Part shown: piece by piece, positions 16,559 through 25,160 of the stretch | How the letters are laid out: each line of letters begins with the position of its first letter | Numbering within the stretch: the first letter of the stretch is position 1 | Assembly (NCBI GenBank): GCA_942490645.1 | Contig: CALNXN010000011.1 | Span: 248,001-312,000, forward strand | Direction of reading: 5' to 3' | Source: CALNXN01 sp942490645 | GTDB lineage: Bacteria; Pseudomonadota; Alphaproteobacteria; Rhodobacterales; Rhodobacteraceae | DNA: 64,000 nt | Notes under the pieces: generated by a model | The model's input: the letters and a program-made list of their open reading frames with translations, nothing else | Database searches by the model: none | What the model was told of the DNA's origin: nothing | Position numbers and translations under genes: made by a program

Positions 16559-17368
16559 TCAGAAATCTACCGTTACGCCGGGCAGTTCCAACGCTTTCAT
16601 CAAATCGCGCAACTCTTGACGGGCGGCCACGTTTGAGATGTTGAGTTGCTTGACGCCGATGTCTTTGAGATCCAGCAACGTCAGCCCGCGCGGGAACAAT
16701 TCGCGAAAGACCACCCGTTCGCTGAAGCCCGGCGCCATGCGAAACCCGATCCGCTTACTGAGGTTCTTGATGGCGCGCTCCATCTTTTCCTTGTTGACCA
16801 TGCGTTGCGCGCCCATGCGGTTGCGCACTACGATCCAGTCGATCGGAGCCAGCCCGGCTTGAGCGCGCAATTGCCGCGCGTTCCAGACCATTTCCGAATA
16901 GACCGAGGGGCCGAGAATTTCATCGCCTGTCGCATCCACCCGCGCCAACAGGTCAAAGTCGATGAAGCTGTCATTGAGCGGTGTGATCAGCGTATCGGCC
17001 AGCGAATGGGCGACCTGGCTCAGCCGTGTGTGCGAGCCGGGGCAATCGATCAGGATAAAGTCGTTGTCCGGCTCCAACGTGGCCACGGCGGCACTGAGAC
17101 GGTGATCATAGATGTTTTCGCCCGGTTTCAGTGTCTCGGGCGCGATTTCGGGCAACTCGTGCAGGTCCGGGCTGGGCAGGCTCAACCCCGCTTTTTTCAG
17201 GAACGCCGCGCGGTTCTCGGTGTAGCGTCCAAAGGTGCGTTGGCGCAGGTCGAGATCCAGCGCGCTGACTTTATGACCCAAGCGTGAAAGGGCCGTGGCC
17301 ACGTGCATCGATACGGTCGATTTTCCCGCACCGCCCTTTTCGTTCCCCACAACGATAATATGCGCCAT
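16559..17368 (-). CDS. mipZ: MipZ-like ParA-family ATPase for division-site placement
   Basis: 269 residues. The deviant Walker A motif NEKGGAGKST is at residues 8-17, the switch segment is DLDLRQRTFGRY, and Walker B lies in DFILIDCPGSHTRL. The C-terminal half (MGAQRMVNKEKMERAIKNL onward) matches MipZ rather than chromosome or plasmid ParA. In alphaproteobacteria MipZ forms a gradient from ParB-bound poles and blocks FtsZ polymerisation there. It stands alone, with no parB next to it, as is normal for this gene. Confidence 0.88.
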   Translation of the reverse strand: MAHIIVVGNEKGGAGKSTVSMHVATALSRLGHKVSALDLDLRQRTFGRYTENRAAFLKKAGLSLPSPDLHELPEIAPETLKPGENIYDHRLSAAVATLEPDNDFILIDCPGSHTRLSQVAHSLADTLITPLNDSFIDFDLLARVDATGDEILGPSVYSEMVWNARQLRAQAGLAPIDWIVVRNRMGAQRMVNKEKMERAIKNLSKRIGFRMAPGFSERVVFRELFPRGLTLLDLKDIGVKQLNISNVAARQELRDLMKALELPGVTVDF

Positions 17369-17609
17369 TGCCCGATCCTTTGCCCCACCCGCTTTGTGCG
17401 GTTTTGTGTTGGGGCCACTATATGTTGGGCCGATTCGTTTGGAAAGCTGTCACTAGGGCGAATTGGGTTCGGGTGTGCTTAAAAATCATCGTTTCGGTCG
17501 CAGAGCCGCCGTTTCGGTCAGGCAGACAGGGGTTTCGCCAGTGCACACACCACTTCAAGTCGCCGCAGGTTCGGGTTGAAATCGCAAATTCGCGACCGGC
17601 GACAAGCCG

Positions 17610-18218
17610 TCAGCCGTCCGGGACCAGTACGCAGTCGTAGGTCGTGCCAATTGGGTCTGGCTCGCGGTAGATGGCTTGATCGCCTTGGATCAGGATCGAA
17701 CGGCCAAAATCGCCTGCATAACGGGTACCCGACCCTGTGGGCGCCAGAGAGCCCGTCGCAACCTCATCGCCACTTTCAAGGCGGATACTGGGCAGCTTGG
17801 TGTCAAAGAACATAATTACCAATTCATTGGCAGGCGTATCGCCGCAGGTCCATGTCGTGACTTGTGTTGGCTCTTCCAGCATCCAGTGAGCAACGAGCGC
17901 ACCTTCCTGCAGCAGATATGCACTTTGGATGCACTCCTTGGCATCGGCCGCAGACCAGCAGGTGTCGCGCCCTTTGATCCACCCGCGCTGAATGCTGCGC
18001 AATGTGTTTTCAGCGTCGGTTTGCGCGACCGATTGGACCGCGTCCAGAGCTTGACCGAAGCGCAGTGCGACGAGGCGATCCAATTCGGCCAGCTCAGGGT
18101 CTCCGCAGATCATCTCTTCTGCACTACTTTGAGCTTTTTCGCAGTCAAAGGACGGCGCGTCCTCGGCCAAAGCAGGTTGGGCAAGCACAAGACAAGCGAG
18201 CAAGGGCAGACGAGGCAT
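17610..18218 (-). CDS. LprI-like lysozyme inhibitor protein with MliC-like C-terminus
   Basis: The start at 18218 gives about 202 residues with a signal peptide (LLACLVLAQPALA). The mature N-terminal half has the LprI/DUF1311 pattern FDCEKAQSSAEEMIC followed by a second Cys pair around DTCWSAADAKEC. The C-terminal half (WTCGDTPANELVIMFFDT to a final YDCVLVPDG) resembles the MliC lysozyme-inhibitor barrel. It is likely periplasmic and may protect peptidoglycan from lysozyme. Monocistronic. Confidence 0.68.
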   Translation of the reverse strand: MPRLPLLACLVLAQPALAEDAPSFDCEKAQSSAEEMICGDPELAELDRLVALRFGQALDAVQSVAQTDAENTLRSIQRGWIKGRDTCWSAADAKECIQSAYLLQEGALVAHWMLEEPTQVTTWTCGDTPANELVIMFFDTKLPSIRLESGDEVATGSLAPTGSGTRYAGDFGRSILIQGDQAIYREPDPIGTTYDCVLVPDG

Positions 18219-18325
18219 GACGTGGTCTCCTGTGAACAGGTGAAGCTTGGGCTTATGCGCAAACCATAGCACCAGATTTCGACCAATCAATCATAGCGCG
18301 AATTTCGTAGAGACGCGAAAACCAA

Positions 18326-18355
18326 AAAAGGCTGTCCCTCTTGGGACAGCCTTTT
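18326..18355 (-). terminator. Rho-independent terminator after rplS-rpmE
   Basis: A perfect 13-base stem, AAAAGGCTGTCCC pairing with GGGACAGCCTTTT around a four-base loop, followed by further T residues on the minus strand. It lies 25 bases past the rpmE stop. Confidence 0.9.
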
Positions 18356-18379
18356 GAATTGTCGCAACCGGGAGGTGCT

Positions 18380-18601
18380 TTAGAAGCCCAGACCAGCGTA
18401 TTTGTTTTTGAACTTCGACACGCGGCCACCGGTGTCCATCAGGCGGGATGTGCCGCCTGTCCATGCGGGGTGCACGGATGGGTCAATATCCAGCGACAAC
18501 TGATCGCCTTCTTTGCCCCAAGTTGATTTCATTTCCACGATTGTTCCGTCGGTCATCTTGACGTTGATCGTGTGGTATTCGGGATGTGTATCGGCTTTCA
18601 T
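18380..18601 (-). CDS. rpmE: 50S ribosomal protein L31
   Basis: 73 residues, with the L31 pattern HPEYHTINVKMTDG and HPAWTGGTSRLMDTGGRVSKF. It lacks the CxxC zinc pairs, so it is the zinc-free form. It follows rplS by 11 bases on the same strand and ends at a strong terminator. L31 sits at the central protuberance and bridges the two ribosomal subunits. Confidence 0.94.
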   Translation of the reverse strand: MKADTHPEYHTINVKMTDGTIVEMKSTWGKEGDQLSLDIDPSVHPAWTGGTSRLMDTGGRVSKFKNKYAGLGF

Positions 18602-18612
18602 CGACCGGCTCC

Positions 18613-18996
18613 TTACGCGTCTGTGCCCGAAAGGGGCTTGTAGTTGGAGTTTTCTGTGATCCGTGCGGATTTACCGCGACGCGAACGCAGATAGTAAAGC
18701 TTGGCGCGACGCACGCGGCCACGACGTACCACGGTGATGTTGTCGATGTTGGTCGAATGCAGGGGGAACACACGTTCCACGCCTTCACCAAACGAGATTT
18801 TGCGAACTGTGAACGAACCCGCGATGCCTTTGCCGTTCTTGCGGCTGATGCAAACGCCTTCGTAGTTCTGCACACGGGTGCGTGTGCCTTCGGTGACTTT
18901 AAAGCCAACGCGGATCGTGTCGCCCGCGCGGAAATCCGGGATTTCTTTGCCCAGGGCGGTGACTTGTTCCGCCTCGATCTGTGCGATCAGGTCCAT
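18613..18996 (-). CDS. rplS: 50S ribosomal protein L19
   Basis: The start at 18996 gives 127 residues, as usual for L19 (longer upstream frame is not conserved in character). Signatures: FRAGDTIRVGFKVTEGTRTR, VQNYEGVCISRKNGKG, and VRRGRVRRAKLYYLRSRRGKSARI. L19 lies at the subunit interface. Unlike in enterobacteria it is separated from trmD here by two genes on the other strand and pairs with rpmE instead. Confidence 0.95.
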   Translation of the reverse strand: MDLIAQIEAEQVTALGKEIPDFRAGDTIRVGFKVTEGTRTRVQNYEGVCISRKNGKGIAGSFTVRKISFGEGVERVFPLHSTNIDNITVVRRGRVRRAKLYYLRSRRGKSARITENSNYKPLSGTDA

Positions 18997-19340
18997 CTGA
19001 TCTACTCCTATGATGCTCGTGGTTTTTCCACGAAGTTTTACGCGTTTCAGAGCTCCGGGGTGGATCGGGTTCGCCGTGGCGCCCGCCGGGAGGGTACAAA
19101 CAACATTCCTATTGGTGCGTCTTGCAAAGCAAAACAGGTCCAAAGCCGCAAAAGCGATTCCGAACTCGCGTCGTATAGGCGGGTTTCGGCGGCGGATCAA
19201 GTGCTGGTTCCGTGCGCCATGGGCAGGTTTAAGGCGGCGCTCAACGGTTCATTAATATCCAGTGGATTAGAGTGCGCATTGGGGCGTGAAGCATGAGGCG
19301 AAAATCAGATGAGCTACCAATTTCGCACAGGTCGGAGCAC

Positions 19341-19877
19341 ATGAGCGTTCACGGCAAGGCAGGCACCGTCCTCACGCCTGAACAAGAAGATCGCGTGCTG
19401 TTCAAGACCTACGGTGGGCCGATCGCTGTGGATCTGATCCCACAGGCGCAGCGCAATGCACGCGGTGACATGGTGATCCGTGGGTTCTTCAATTCAAAAT
19501 TTGAGATTGAAGTGGTCTTTTCCGGTCGCCGAACCGCAGAAGTCGGCCCCTTGATTGCGCAACTCAAGACGGTGGACAGGCATATGCGCCAAGCGGCTCT
19601 GTCTGCGGGCAGGCCAGAGCCGCATGTGGATCAAATTCGCCTCCCGGTTCAGATCAAAGGCTCTTGGCGGCATCATTTCAATCCCGATGCGGAAGGGCAG
19701 GAGGCGCGCGAATATCAACTGGTCGTGGCGCGCTGGGCCTACGCGGACAAATCAGGCAATCTGGCGCAGTTCGGCGAGGCACCCGCTTGCGCGCCGCAGG
19801 CCAAGACCCGCCGCAAATCCTATATCCTCAACGCGCGAGAGTTCGATGCGGTACAAAATTCCTCCGTACCCGAATAG
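19341..19877 (+). CDS. Hypothetical protein
   Basis: About 178 residues from the ATG at 19341, which has GGAG four bases upstream; an ATG at 19293 would add 16 residues. Soluble, mixed alpha/beta composition, no signal peptide and no membrane helix. Notable stretches are VDLIPQAQRNARGDMVIRGF and SWRHHFNPDAEGQEAREYQL. I recognise no family. It is followed by the GFA-family gene on the same strand. Confidence 0.5.
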   Translation: MSVHGKAGTVLTPEQEDRVLFKTYGGPIAVDLIPQAQRNARGDMVIRGFFNSKFEIEVVFSGRRTAEVGPLIAQLKTVDRHMRQAALSAGRPEPHVDQIRLPVQIKGSWRHHFNPDAEGQEAREYQLVVARWAYADKSGNLAQFGEAPACAPQAKTRRKSYILNAREFDAVQNSSVPE

Positions 19878-19997
19878 CACAACATCACGTCCCAGAAACG
19901 CGCGGTGCCATGGGTCCGTCCGTAGACCTCACGAAGAAATCCGCGTTTACTGCGTCTGATGTGATGACACGTTGCCAATCCCTGGGGGGGGGAGGAC

Positions 19998-20414
19998 ATG
20001 ACCGAAATACTCTCAGGGAGATGCGCTTGCGGGGCCGTATCGTGGCGGTCCGACGGGCCTGTCTTGTGGGCCGGGCATTGCCACTGCGACAGCTGTCGCA
20101 GAGCGACGTCAGCCCCGTTTACGTCGTTTTTTGGTGTGCCGCGCAAAAGCATGACTTGGACGGGTGCGTTGTCGTTGATAACAAGTGCGGGTGGGCGCGT
20201 CACCCGCCAGTTCTGTCCAGCCTGCGGTAGTCAGATGAGCTATCAATTTGATGGCTGGCCGGATGAGACGCATCTTTACGCCGCCAGTCTAGATGATCCG
20301 TCCCGCTTTTCACCTCAGGCGCACTACCATTTTGCTGAAAAACTAGACTGGATTACGCTTGATGATGACTTGCCGCGATATCCGGGGTCTGCGGATCAAA
20401 CCGCGCCGCTTTAG
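19998..20414 (+). CDS. GFA (glutathione-dependent formaldehyde-activating) family protein
   Basis: 138 residues with the zinc-binding cysteines of the GFA fold: GRCACGAVSW, HCHCDSCRRATSAPF and FCPACGSQMSY. Members bind zinc and are named after Gfa, though the formaldehyde-glutathione activity is not established for most of them. A G-rich ribosome site precedes the start. It is convergent with trmD, with three bases between the stops. Confidence 0.85.
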   Translation: MTEILSGRCACGAVSWRSDGPVLWAGHCHCDSCRRATSAPFTSFFGVPRKSMTWTGALSLITSAGGRVTRQFCPACGSQMSYQFDGWPDETHLYAASLDDPSRFSPQAHYHFAEKLDWITLDDDLPRYPGSADQTAPL

Positions 20415-20417
20415 ATA

Positions 20418-21224
20418 TCAGGTCTTGGGGTCTGGCGTCCGCTTTGCCCAAAGGTCCGGTCGCCGCTTTTGCGTCAGTGCTTCGGACATGTCCTTGCGCC
20501 ACGCAGCAATTTTTGCGTGGTTGCCCGACATCAGAACCTCTGGGATCGCTTTGCCCTGCCATTCTGCAGGCCGGGTGTATTGCGGATGCTCCAGTAGCCC
20601 GCTGGAATGGCTTTCCTCTATGGTGCTGTCGGCATTGCCCAGAACGCCGGGAAGCAAGCGCACGGTGGCGTCAATCATTGCCTGGGCTGCGATTTCGCCG
20701 CCAGTCATCACAAAATCGCCTAGCGAGACTTCTGTTACGCCAAAGTGCTCAAGCACACGTTCATCCACGCCCTCGAACCGTCCGCATAAGAGCGTCACAC
20801 CATCGCAGCGCGCCAGATCGCGGGCCATCGCCTGATCAAAGGGGCGCCCCCGTGGAGACATATAAAGGATGGGCCAGCGTCCGTGCGCATGCGCCTGCGC
20901 ATCCGCCAAAGCCGGGCCAACCACATCTGCGCGCATGACCATGCCCGCGCCGCCGCCTGCAGGTGTGTCGTCGACGTTGCGATGCTTGCCAATGCCGAAT
21001 GCGCGCAGGTCGTGCGTGAACAACTGCCATTTGCCATCCTTGAGCGCGGTTCCTGTCAGGCTTTGACCCAGCACGCCGGGAAAGGCGTCGGGAAACAGCG
21101 TAACGATGCGCGCGGTCCAGACGCCGGCAAGCTCTTCGGGTTCATCCATAAGGCTGCGCGGTTTCAGTGTCGGGCGGATGGTTTTGCGGCCCAGCGACCG
21201 CGCGGGTGCGGCGTCATCGGTCAT
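20418..21224 (-). CDS. trmD: tRNA (guanine(37)-N1)-methyltransferase
   Basis: 268 residues: an N-terminal extension of about 36 residues, then WTARIVTLFPDAFPG, GGGAGMVMRADV, the SAM-knot segment LCGRFEGVDERVLEHF and GDFVMTGGEIAAQAMID. TrmD methylates G37 next to the anticodon with S-adenosylmethionine and prevents +1 frameshifting. The start overlaps the stop of the sulfotransferase-like gene (ATGA), so it is translated as part of the rimM run. Confidence 0.95.
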   Translation of the reverse strand: MTDDAAPARSLGRKTIRPTLKPRSLMDEPEELAGVWTARIVTLFPDAFPGVLGQSLTGTALKDGKWQLFTHDLRAFGIGKHRNVDDTPAGGGAGMVMRADVVGPALADAQAHAHGRWPILYMSPRGRPFDQAMARDLARCDGVTLLCGRFEGVDERVLEHFGVTEVSLGDFVMTGGEIAAQAMIDATVRLLPGVLGNADSTIEESHSSGLLEHPQYTRPAEWQGKAIPEVLMSGNHAKIAAWRKDMSEALTQKRRPDLWAKRTPDPKT

Positions 21225-22009
21225 GGCTGTCTCGCTTTGATCAAAATGGCTTTCTTGGCGGCGCGGCGGGCGGCCGTGTCGTCATATGTACGGTTGGCCG
21301 CCAAAAGCTGCAACATGACGGGGATATCGGGGGTGCGGTTTGCATGTGCGGGCCGGATCAGTTTTGCCCGTGTTCCGGGTGGAATTTCGGCAAGGTCCAG
21401 CAAAGGATCTGCAGGGCCAAACGGGTGGTGCGCGCTGTCGGCCAGATCAATGCGATGAGTGACGCAGGGCACCCGAGCCGCGATCTCGTCAAGCTGCGCG
21501 TTGAGATCAGCGGCAGATCCGAACTGCGCTTGGAAGTCGCTGTAATCCTGTCTGAGATCAAAAGACCTGACGTGTTCCCAATAGGCGCTTTGCAACCAGC
21601 TGTCGGGGGAACGCGTGGTCATGAACAGCATTGGTTCGGTCTGTGGCAGCCGGTCTAGGATACGGGCGACATAACCATAAAGCAGGTCCGGTGCGCGGGC
21701 ATAATCGGCCAATGACGCGCGACCGGGCAGATGACCGCACAGGTCCTCGGCGCTCAGGATCAGGGAACGGCGCGGCATTGCGGGAAGGGTTTGCAAAACA
21801 GTTTCAAAGGCATCCAGCGCCGATTGCAAAGCGTCCGGGTCCCCTGTGATTGAATACGCCCGCGCGGCGTGAAGTACGGGTTTGAGCTGCGGTTTGAGGC
21901 GCACTGCGATCTGCTTTTTCAAAGCAGGGCGATTGGCGCGCAAAAATTTCTGGATGCTCGTTGTGCCTGTCTTGTGAAACCCGGCGTGCAGGATAATCCG
22001 GCGCGGCAT
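21221..22009 (-). CDS. Sulfotransferase-like P-loop protein
   Basis: 262 residues beginning with a sulfotransferase-type 5'-phosphosulfate-binding loop, ILHAGFHKTGTTSIQKFL. A second segment, MLFMTTRSPDSWLQSAYWEH, resembles the 3'-phosphate-binding strand and helix of PAPS-dependent enzymes. These usually sulfate polysaccharides, lipids or other acceptors. The gene is wedged three bases after rimM and overlaps the trmD start by four bases, so it is expressed with translation genes. A role in RNA modification cannot be excluded but there is no evidence. Confidence 0.55.
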   Translation of the reverse strand: MPRRIILHAGFHKTGTTSIQKFLRANRPALKKQIAVRLKPQLKPVLHAARAYSITGDPDALQSALDAFETVLQTLPAMPRRSLILSAEDLCGHLPGRASLADYARAPDLLYGYVARILDRLPQTEPMLFMTTRSPDSWLQSAYWEHVRSFDLRQDYSDFQAQFGSAADLNAQLDEIAARVPCVTHRIDLADSAHHPFGPADPLLDLAEIPPGTRAKLIRPAHANRTPDIPVMLQLLAANRTYDDTAARRAAKKAILIKARQP

Positions 22010-22012
22010 GAT

Positions 22013-22516
22013 TTAGAACAAGCCCTCGGGCGGGTCGGCAACGATCCTGCCACTGGTCAGATCCACCGTGGGTACAGCGGCAAGTGTGAAGGGCACCAAA
22101 ACGGTGGCCGAGCTTTGCGGTTGCTGCACTTCGAGCAGGTCCGCCGCCCCGTGATTTTGCACGGATTTAACAGTACCAAGCAGGGTTCCGCCGGTGTCGA
22201 ACACCTGCAATCCAATCAGGTCAGTGTGGTAGTATTCATCATCGGGCAGGGCAGGCAACTGGTCGCGATTGGCGAAAAGTCGCGTGCCTTTCAGCGCGTC
22301 CGCGTCTTCCTTTGTGGCAATTTCGGCGATACGGGCGGAAAAGCCGTTTTTGATCGGATGGATCAGCGCCAGATGCATCGGTTTGCCGTCCTCTGTGCAA
22401 AGCGGGCTATAGGTTTCGATGTCTTCCGGCACGGCACAAAAGGATTTCAAGCGCACTTCGCCTCGGACCCCGTAAGAGCCGCCGATTGCGCCGACGCAAA
22501 TTTTGTCTTCACTCAT
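22013..22516 (-). CDS. rimM: Ribosome maturation factor RimM
   Basis: 167 residues with the N-terminal barrel (VGAIGGSYGVRGEVRLKSF) and the C-terminal PRC barrel (DEYYHTDLIGLQVFDTGG, then VPFTLAAVPTVDLTSGRI). RimM helps assemble the 30S head by binding S19. It follows rpsP after a terminator-like hairpin and precedes the sulfotransferase-like gene and trmD. Confidence 0.93.
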   Translation of the reverse strand: MSEDKICVGAIGGSYGVRGEVRLKSFCAVPEDIETYSPLCTEDGKPMHLALIHPIKNGFSARIAEIATKEDADALKGTRLFANRDQLPALPDDEYYHTDLIGLQVFDTGGTLLGTVKSVQNHGAADLLEVQQPQSSATVLVPFTLAAVPTVDLTSGRIVADPPEGLF

Positions 22517-22675
22517 TCCTCAACCCCAATGCAAATCCCCTCCGACATGGCTCCACCACGACTTTGGCACATGTCGTTTTGCTGAAACCGTTCAAAAAGC
22601 AAACCCGCTCCAAATGCAATCGTGATCAAAACGAGAGTGCGGATCGGACGGAGCATCGGGCGGCCTTTGGAATTG

Positions 22676-22707
22676 AAAAACAGCGCGCCATTGCGGACGC
22701 GCTGTTG
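22676..22707 (-). terminator. Hairpin with T-run between rpsP and rimM
   Basis: On the minus strand AACAGCGCG pairs with CGCGCTGTT around a loop of about ten bases, followed by more T residues. It lies about 70 bases past the rpsP stop and 160 before rimM, so it may end most rpsP transcripts and lower rimM-trmD expression. Confidence 0.65.
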
Positions 22708-22776
22708 GTGTTTAACCCGTTTGTCCCCGAAGGCACAAACCCCGCGATGCGCCCTTCGAAGGGGCCGCTGGTCAGT

Positions 22777-23193
22777 TTACTCGCTTGCCGCTTCTTCTGC
22801 GGGTGCTTCTTCTGCAGGAGCCGCTTCGGCTGGAGCGTTCGCGGCTTCTTCAGCGGCGGCCTTTTTGGCGGCCTTTTCCTCGACACGCTCTTGCGCTTTC
22901 TTGCCGGGCGCACCTTTTTTCGGGTTGTTGCGGTCTTTCTTTGCCAAAACGCCAGCGGCTTCGAGCATACGGGCCACGCGGTCTGTCGGCTGCGCGCCTT
23001 GGCCCAGCCAGTGTTGCACGCGCTCGGCGTCCATTTTTACGCGCTCTTCGCTGTCTTTGGGCAGCAGAGGATTATATGTTCCCAGCTTTTCGATGAAGCG
23101 CCCGTCACGGGGCATGCGGCTGTCAGCGGCAACGATACGGTAAAACGGGCGTTTCTTGGAGCCGCCGCGGGCGAGACGAATTTTCATAGCCAT
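22777..23193 (-). CDS. rpsP: 30S ribosomal protein S16
   Basis: 138 residues. The conserved part is MKIRLARGGSKKRPFYRIV, DSRMPRDGRFIEKLGTYNP and a DRVARMLEAAG segment. A C-terminal extension of about 40 residues, rich in Ala, Glu, Lys and Pro, is longer than in enterobacteria and looks disordered, as in other alphaproteobacteria. S16 is a 30S assembly protein. Confidence 0.95.
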   Translation of the reverse strand: MAMKIRLARGGSKKRPFYRIVAADSRMPRDGRFIEKLGTYNPLLPKDSEERVKMDAERVQHWLGQGAQPTDRVARMLEAAGVLAKKDRNNPKKGAPGKKAQERVEEKAAKKAAAEEAANAPAEAAPAEEAPAEEAASE

Positions 23194-23241
23194 AATTTTA
23201 GGTCCTTTTGAGTTTTTGAGATGCGGTGCGCGTGGCGCACG

Positions 23242-23538
23242 TTACGTTTGGTGTTCGTGGTGATGCTGAATGACTTCAGCGATGATGAAGTTCAGGAACT
23301 TCTTGGCAAATTCAGGGTCAAGATCGGCCCGGTTTGCCAAATCTTCGAGCCGTTCGATCTGGGACGCTTCGCGCGCGGGATCGGACGGGGGAAGGTCGTG
23401 TTCAGCCTTGAGTTTCCCCACGGCTTGTGTGTGTTTGAACCGCTCGCCAAGAGTGTACACGAGGATCGCATCTAGGCGGTCAATGGACGCGCGATGCTCT
23501 TTGAGCACCTGCGCCGCGCGGGTGGTATCATCAGTCAT
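23242..23538 (-). CDS. Chorismate mutase, AroQ type
   Basis: The start at 23538 gives 98 residues of all-helical AroQ fold: HRASIDRLDAILVYTLGERF, HTQAVGKLKAEHDLPPSDPA (conserved Arg, Lys and Glu of the active site) and KKFLNFIIAEVIQHH. It converts chorismate to prephenate for phenylalanine and tyrosine. It lies upstream of rpsP on the same strand, 48 bases away, a common arrangement in Rhodobacterales. Confidence 0.85.
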   Translation of the reverse strand: MTDDTTRAAQVLKEHRASIDRLDAILVYTLGERFKHTQAVGKLKAEHDLPPSDPAREASQIERLEDLANRADLDPEFAKKFLNFIIAEVIQHHHEHQT

Positions 23539-23640
23539 GCGGAGGCTCCGGAACAGGGCAGCGAGAGGGTGCGATCCGTGCACCAGCTGTGCACCGACTG
23601 TGCACCGCCGCAGTGCAGCATGTGGCGTTTTGGGGTAATA

Positions 23641-24237
23641 TCAATCAAGAGCCCAGCCTTTCGGTTTGAAGAGCGGATCGGCGTAGTGGCTGATTTCCAT
23701 ATCGATGCCATGCGACAGCTGGCTGTCGACAAGCGCAGCAGGCGCAGGGTGTCTGTAGACCGCGTCGCTGCCGTCGATTGTTTGTGCGTCGTGGTCTTTT
23801 TTGGCGCCAAGGCGTTCGGCAAGCCGGATGCTGTCGAGGTTCATCGGGTCGATATAGCTGACCGCTCCGTCCCAGCCTTGGGCGTAGAGATGCTGGCGGA
23901 CCGCGTGGGTGGCCTCCAAGGCGTAGCCTTTGCCGGATTTGTCAGGCCAGATGACCCATGCGATTTCGGCTTCCGGCCATTTGGCAGGTTTCCAGCCACC
24001 TGCCATGCCGTAGGTTTCATCGGTGACTTTGTCGTGGATCATCCACATGCCGTAGCCGCGGATCTGCCAGTGGCCGATTTCAGCGGCATAGAGCATCCAG
24101 GATTCGTAAGGGTTCAGAGGGCCGCCCATGAACCGCGCACGGTAGCTGGTGAAGGTGGCCTTGAAGTCGGGGTAATCTTCGGGCTCTGGCCCGCGCAGGA
24201 TAAGGCGGCGGGTTTCTATGATGGGAATATCCGTCAT
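23641..24237 (-). CDS. GNAT family N-acetyltransferase, RimJ/RimL type
   Basis: 198 residues from the ATG at 24237. Typical RimL-type features: start IIETRRLILRGPEPEDYPDF, an acceptor segment GYGMWMIHDKVTDETYGMAG, the acetyl-CoA helix region DKSGKGYALEATHAVRQHL, and DPMNLDSIRLAERLGA. Substrate unknown. It is a paralogue of the next GNAT upstream; both belong to the leftward ffh group. Confidence 0.8.
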   Translation of the reverse strand: MTDIPIIETRRLILRGPEPEDYPDFKATFTSYRARFMGGPLNPYESWMLYAAEIGHWQIRGYGMWMIHDKVTDETYGMAGGWKPAKWPEAEIAWVIWPDKSGKGYALEATHAVRQHLYAQGWDGAVSYIDPMNLDSIRLAERLGAKKDHDAQTIDGSDAVYRHPAPAALVDSQLSHGIDMEISHYADPLFKPKGWALD

Positions 24238-24304
24238 GTGGCAGCTCCCGAGGTAAGTGAAGAGTGCCTCCGGCGGGCATATTTTTGGAACACTGAAGGG
24301 GCGG

Positions 24305-24823
24305 TCATGCGGCTGCCCCCGCAGTTGAGTGGCGCCAGATGTCGCAGGGTCCGTCGCGCCAGTCGGCGCGGGTTTGTTCGCAATGTGCACCAAGCCGCTT
24401 TGCCAGTGCCGCGGAGCGGGTGTTGGTCGGGCGAATGTAGCTGATCGGAGCGTCCAGGTTGAGGTGCCGGGCGCCATAGGCGCGTGCGATTTCGGTCGCC
24501 TCATAGGCGATACCCTGGCCTTGTGCTGTTTTGATCAGCGCCCAGCCAAGTTCGGGTTCATCCCAGCCGGGTGCAAACATGAAGCCCGTGCGGCCGAGGT
24601 ATGCGCCCGTCTTGCGGTCGGTGATGGCCCAGCTTCCGTAGCCGTAGATGGCCCAGTGGCCGATCATGGCAAGTAGCGATTGATGCGCGCCGACCGCGTC
24701 GCGCGGGCCGCCGACGGTGTGGCTTTGCTCGGACGCATAAAACATCGTCAATGCGGGCAGGTCGTCCAGCGTCGGTGCGCGCAGGGTCAGCCGATCCGTG
24801 GATATGAGCGGGATGGTCGACAC
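24305..24823 (-). CDS. GNAT family N-acetyltransferase, RimJ/RimL type
   Basis: 172 residues with the same outline as its neighbour: ISTDRLTLRAPTLDDLPAL, GYGSWAITDRKTGAYLGRTG, TAQGQGIAYEATEIA and a final RPTNTRSAALAKRLGA. The two genes probably arose by duplication and diverged. Substrate unknown. It lies one base after the NIPSNAP gene. Confidence 0.8.
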   Translation of the reverse strand: MSTIPLISTDRLTLRAPTLDDLPALTMFYASEQSHTVGGPRDAVGAHQSLLAMIGHWAIYGYGSWAITDRKTGAYLGRTGFMFAPGWDEPELGWALIKTAQGQGIAYEATEIARAYGARHLNLDAPISYIRPTNTRSAALAKRLGAHCEQTRADWRDGPCDIWRHSTAGAAA

Positions 24824-24824
24824 G

Positions 24825-25160
24825 TTACATCAACCCCAGGTCAGCAGGGCTTTGACCTTCGAGAACGGGGCGGGTGAAGTGCCGGTCCCAGCGTTTTATG
24901 CATTTTGTGCGTGCCGAGTGTTCGTAGGCGGCGATGCAGGCTGGATCAGTCTCCATCTGGACGCGATATGCTTCGTAATCGGCGAGGGATGGAAAGCTGA
25001 ATGCACACCAGGCCAGATCCGACGGCCCTTCGGATGGGAGCCAGTAGCCGTGATGGGTGCCGCCCATTCGGTTGATGTTGTGAATCCACGCCTTGGCGTA
25101 GATCTCGAAATCGGCTGTTTTGGCCGGATCGATTTCATATTTGAGAAAGCAGGTGATCAT
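24825..25160 (-). CDS. NIPSNAP family protein
   Basis: 111 residues with a dimeric alpha/beta-barrel pattern: MITCFLKYEIDPAKTADFE, WIHNINRMGGTHHGYWLPSE and FSFPSLADYEAYRVQMETDP. NIPSNAP proteins are small ferredoxin-like barrels of unsettled function. The start overlaps the ffh stop (ATGA), so it is co-translated with SRP protein. Confidence 0.78.
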   Translation of the reverse strand: MITCFLKYEIDPAKTADFEIYAKAWIHNINRMGGTHHGYWLPSEGPSDLAWCAFSFPSLADYEAYRVQMETDPACIAAYEHSARTKCIKRWDRHFTRPVLEGQSPADLGLM

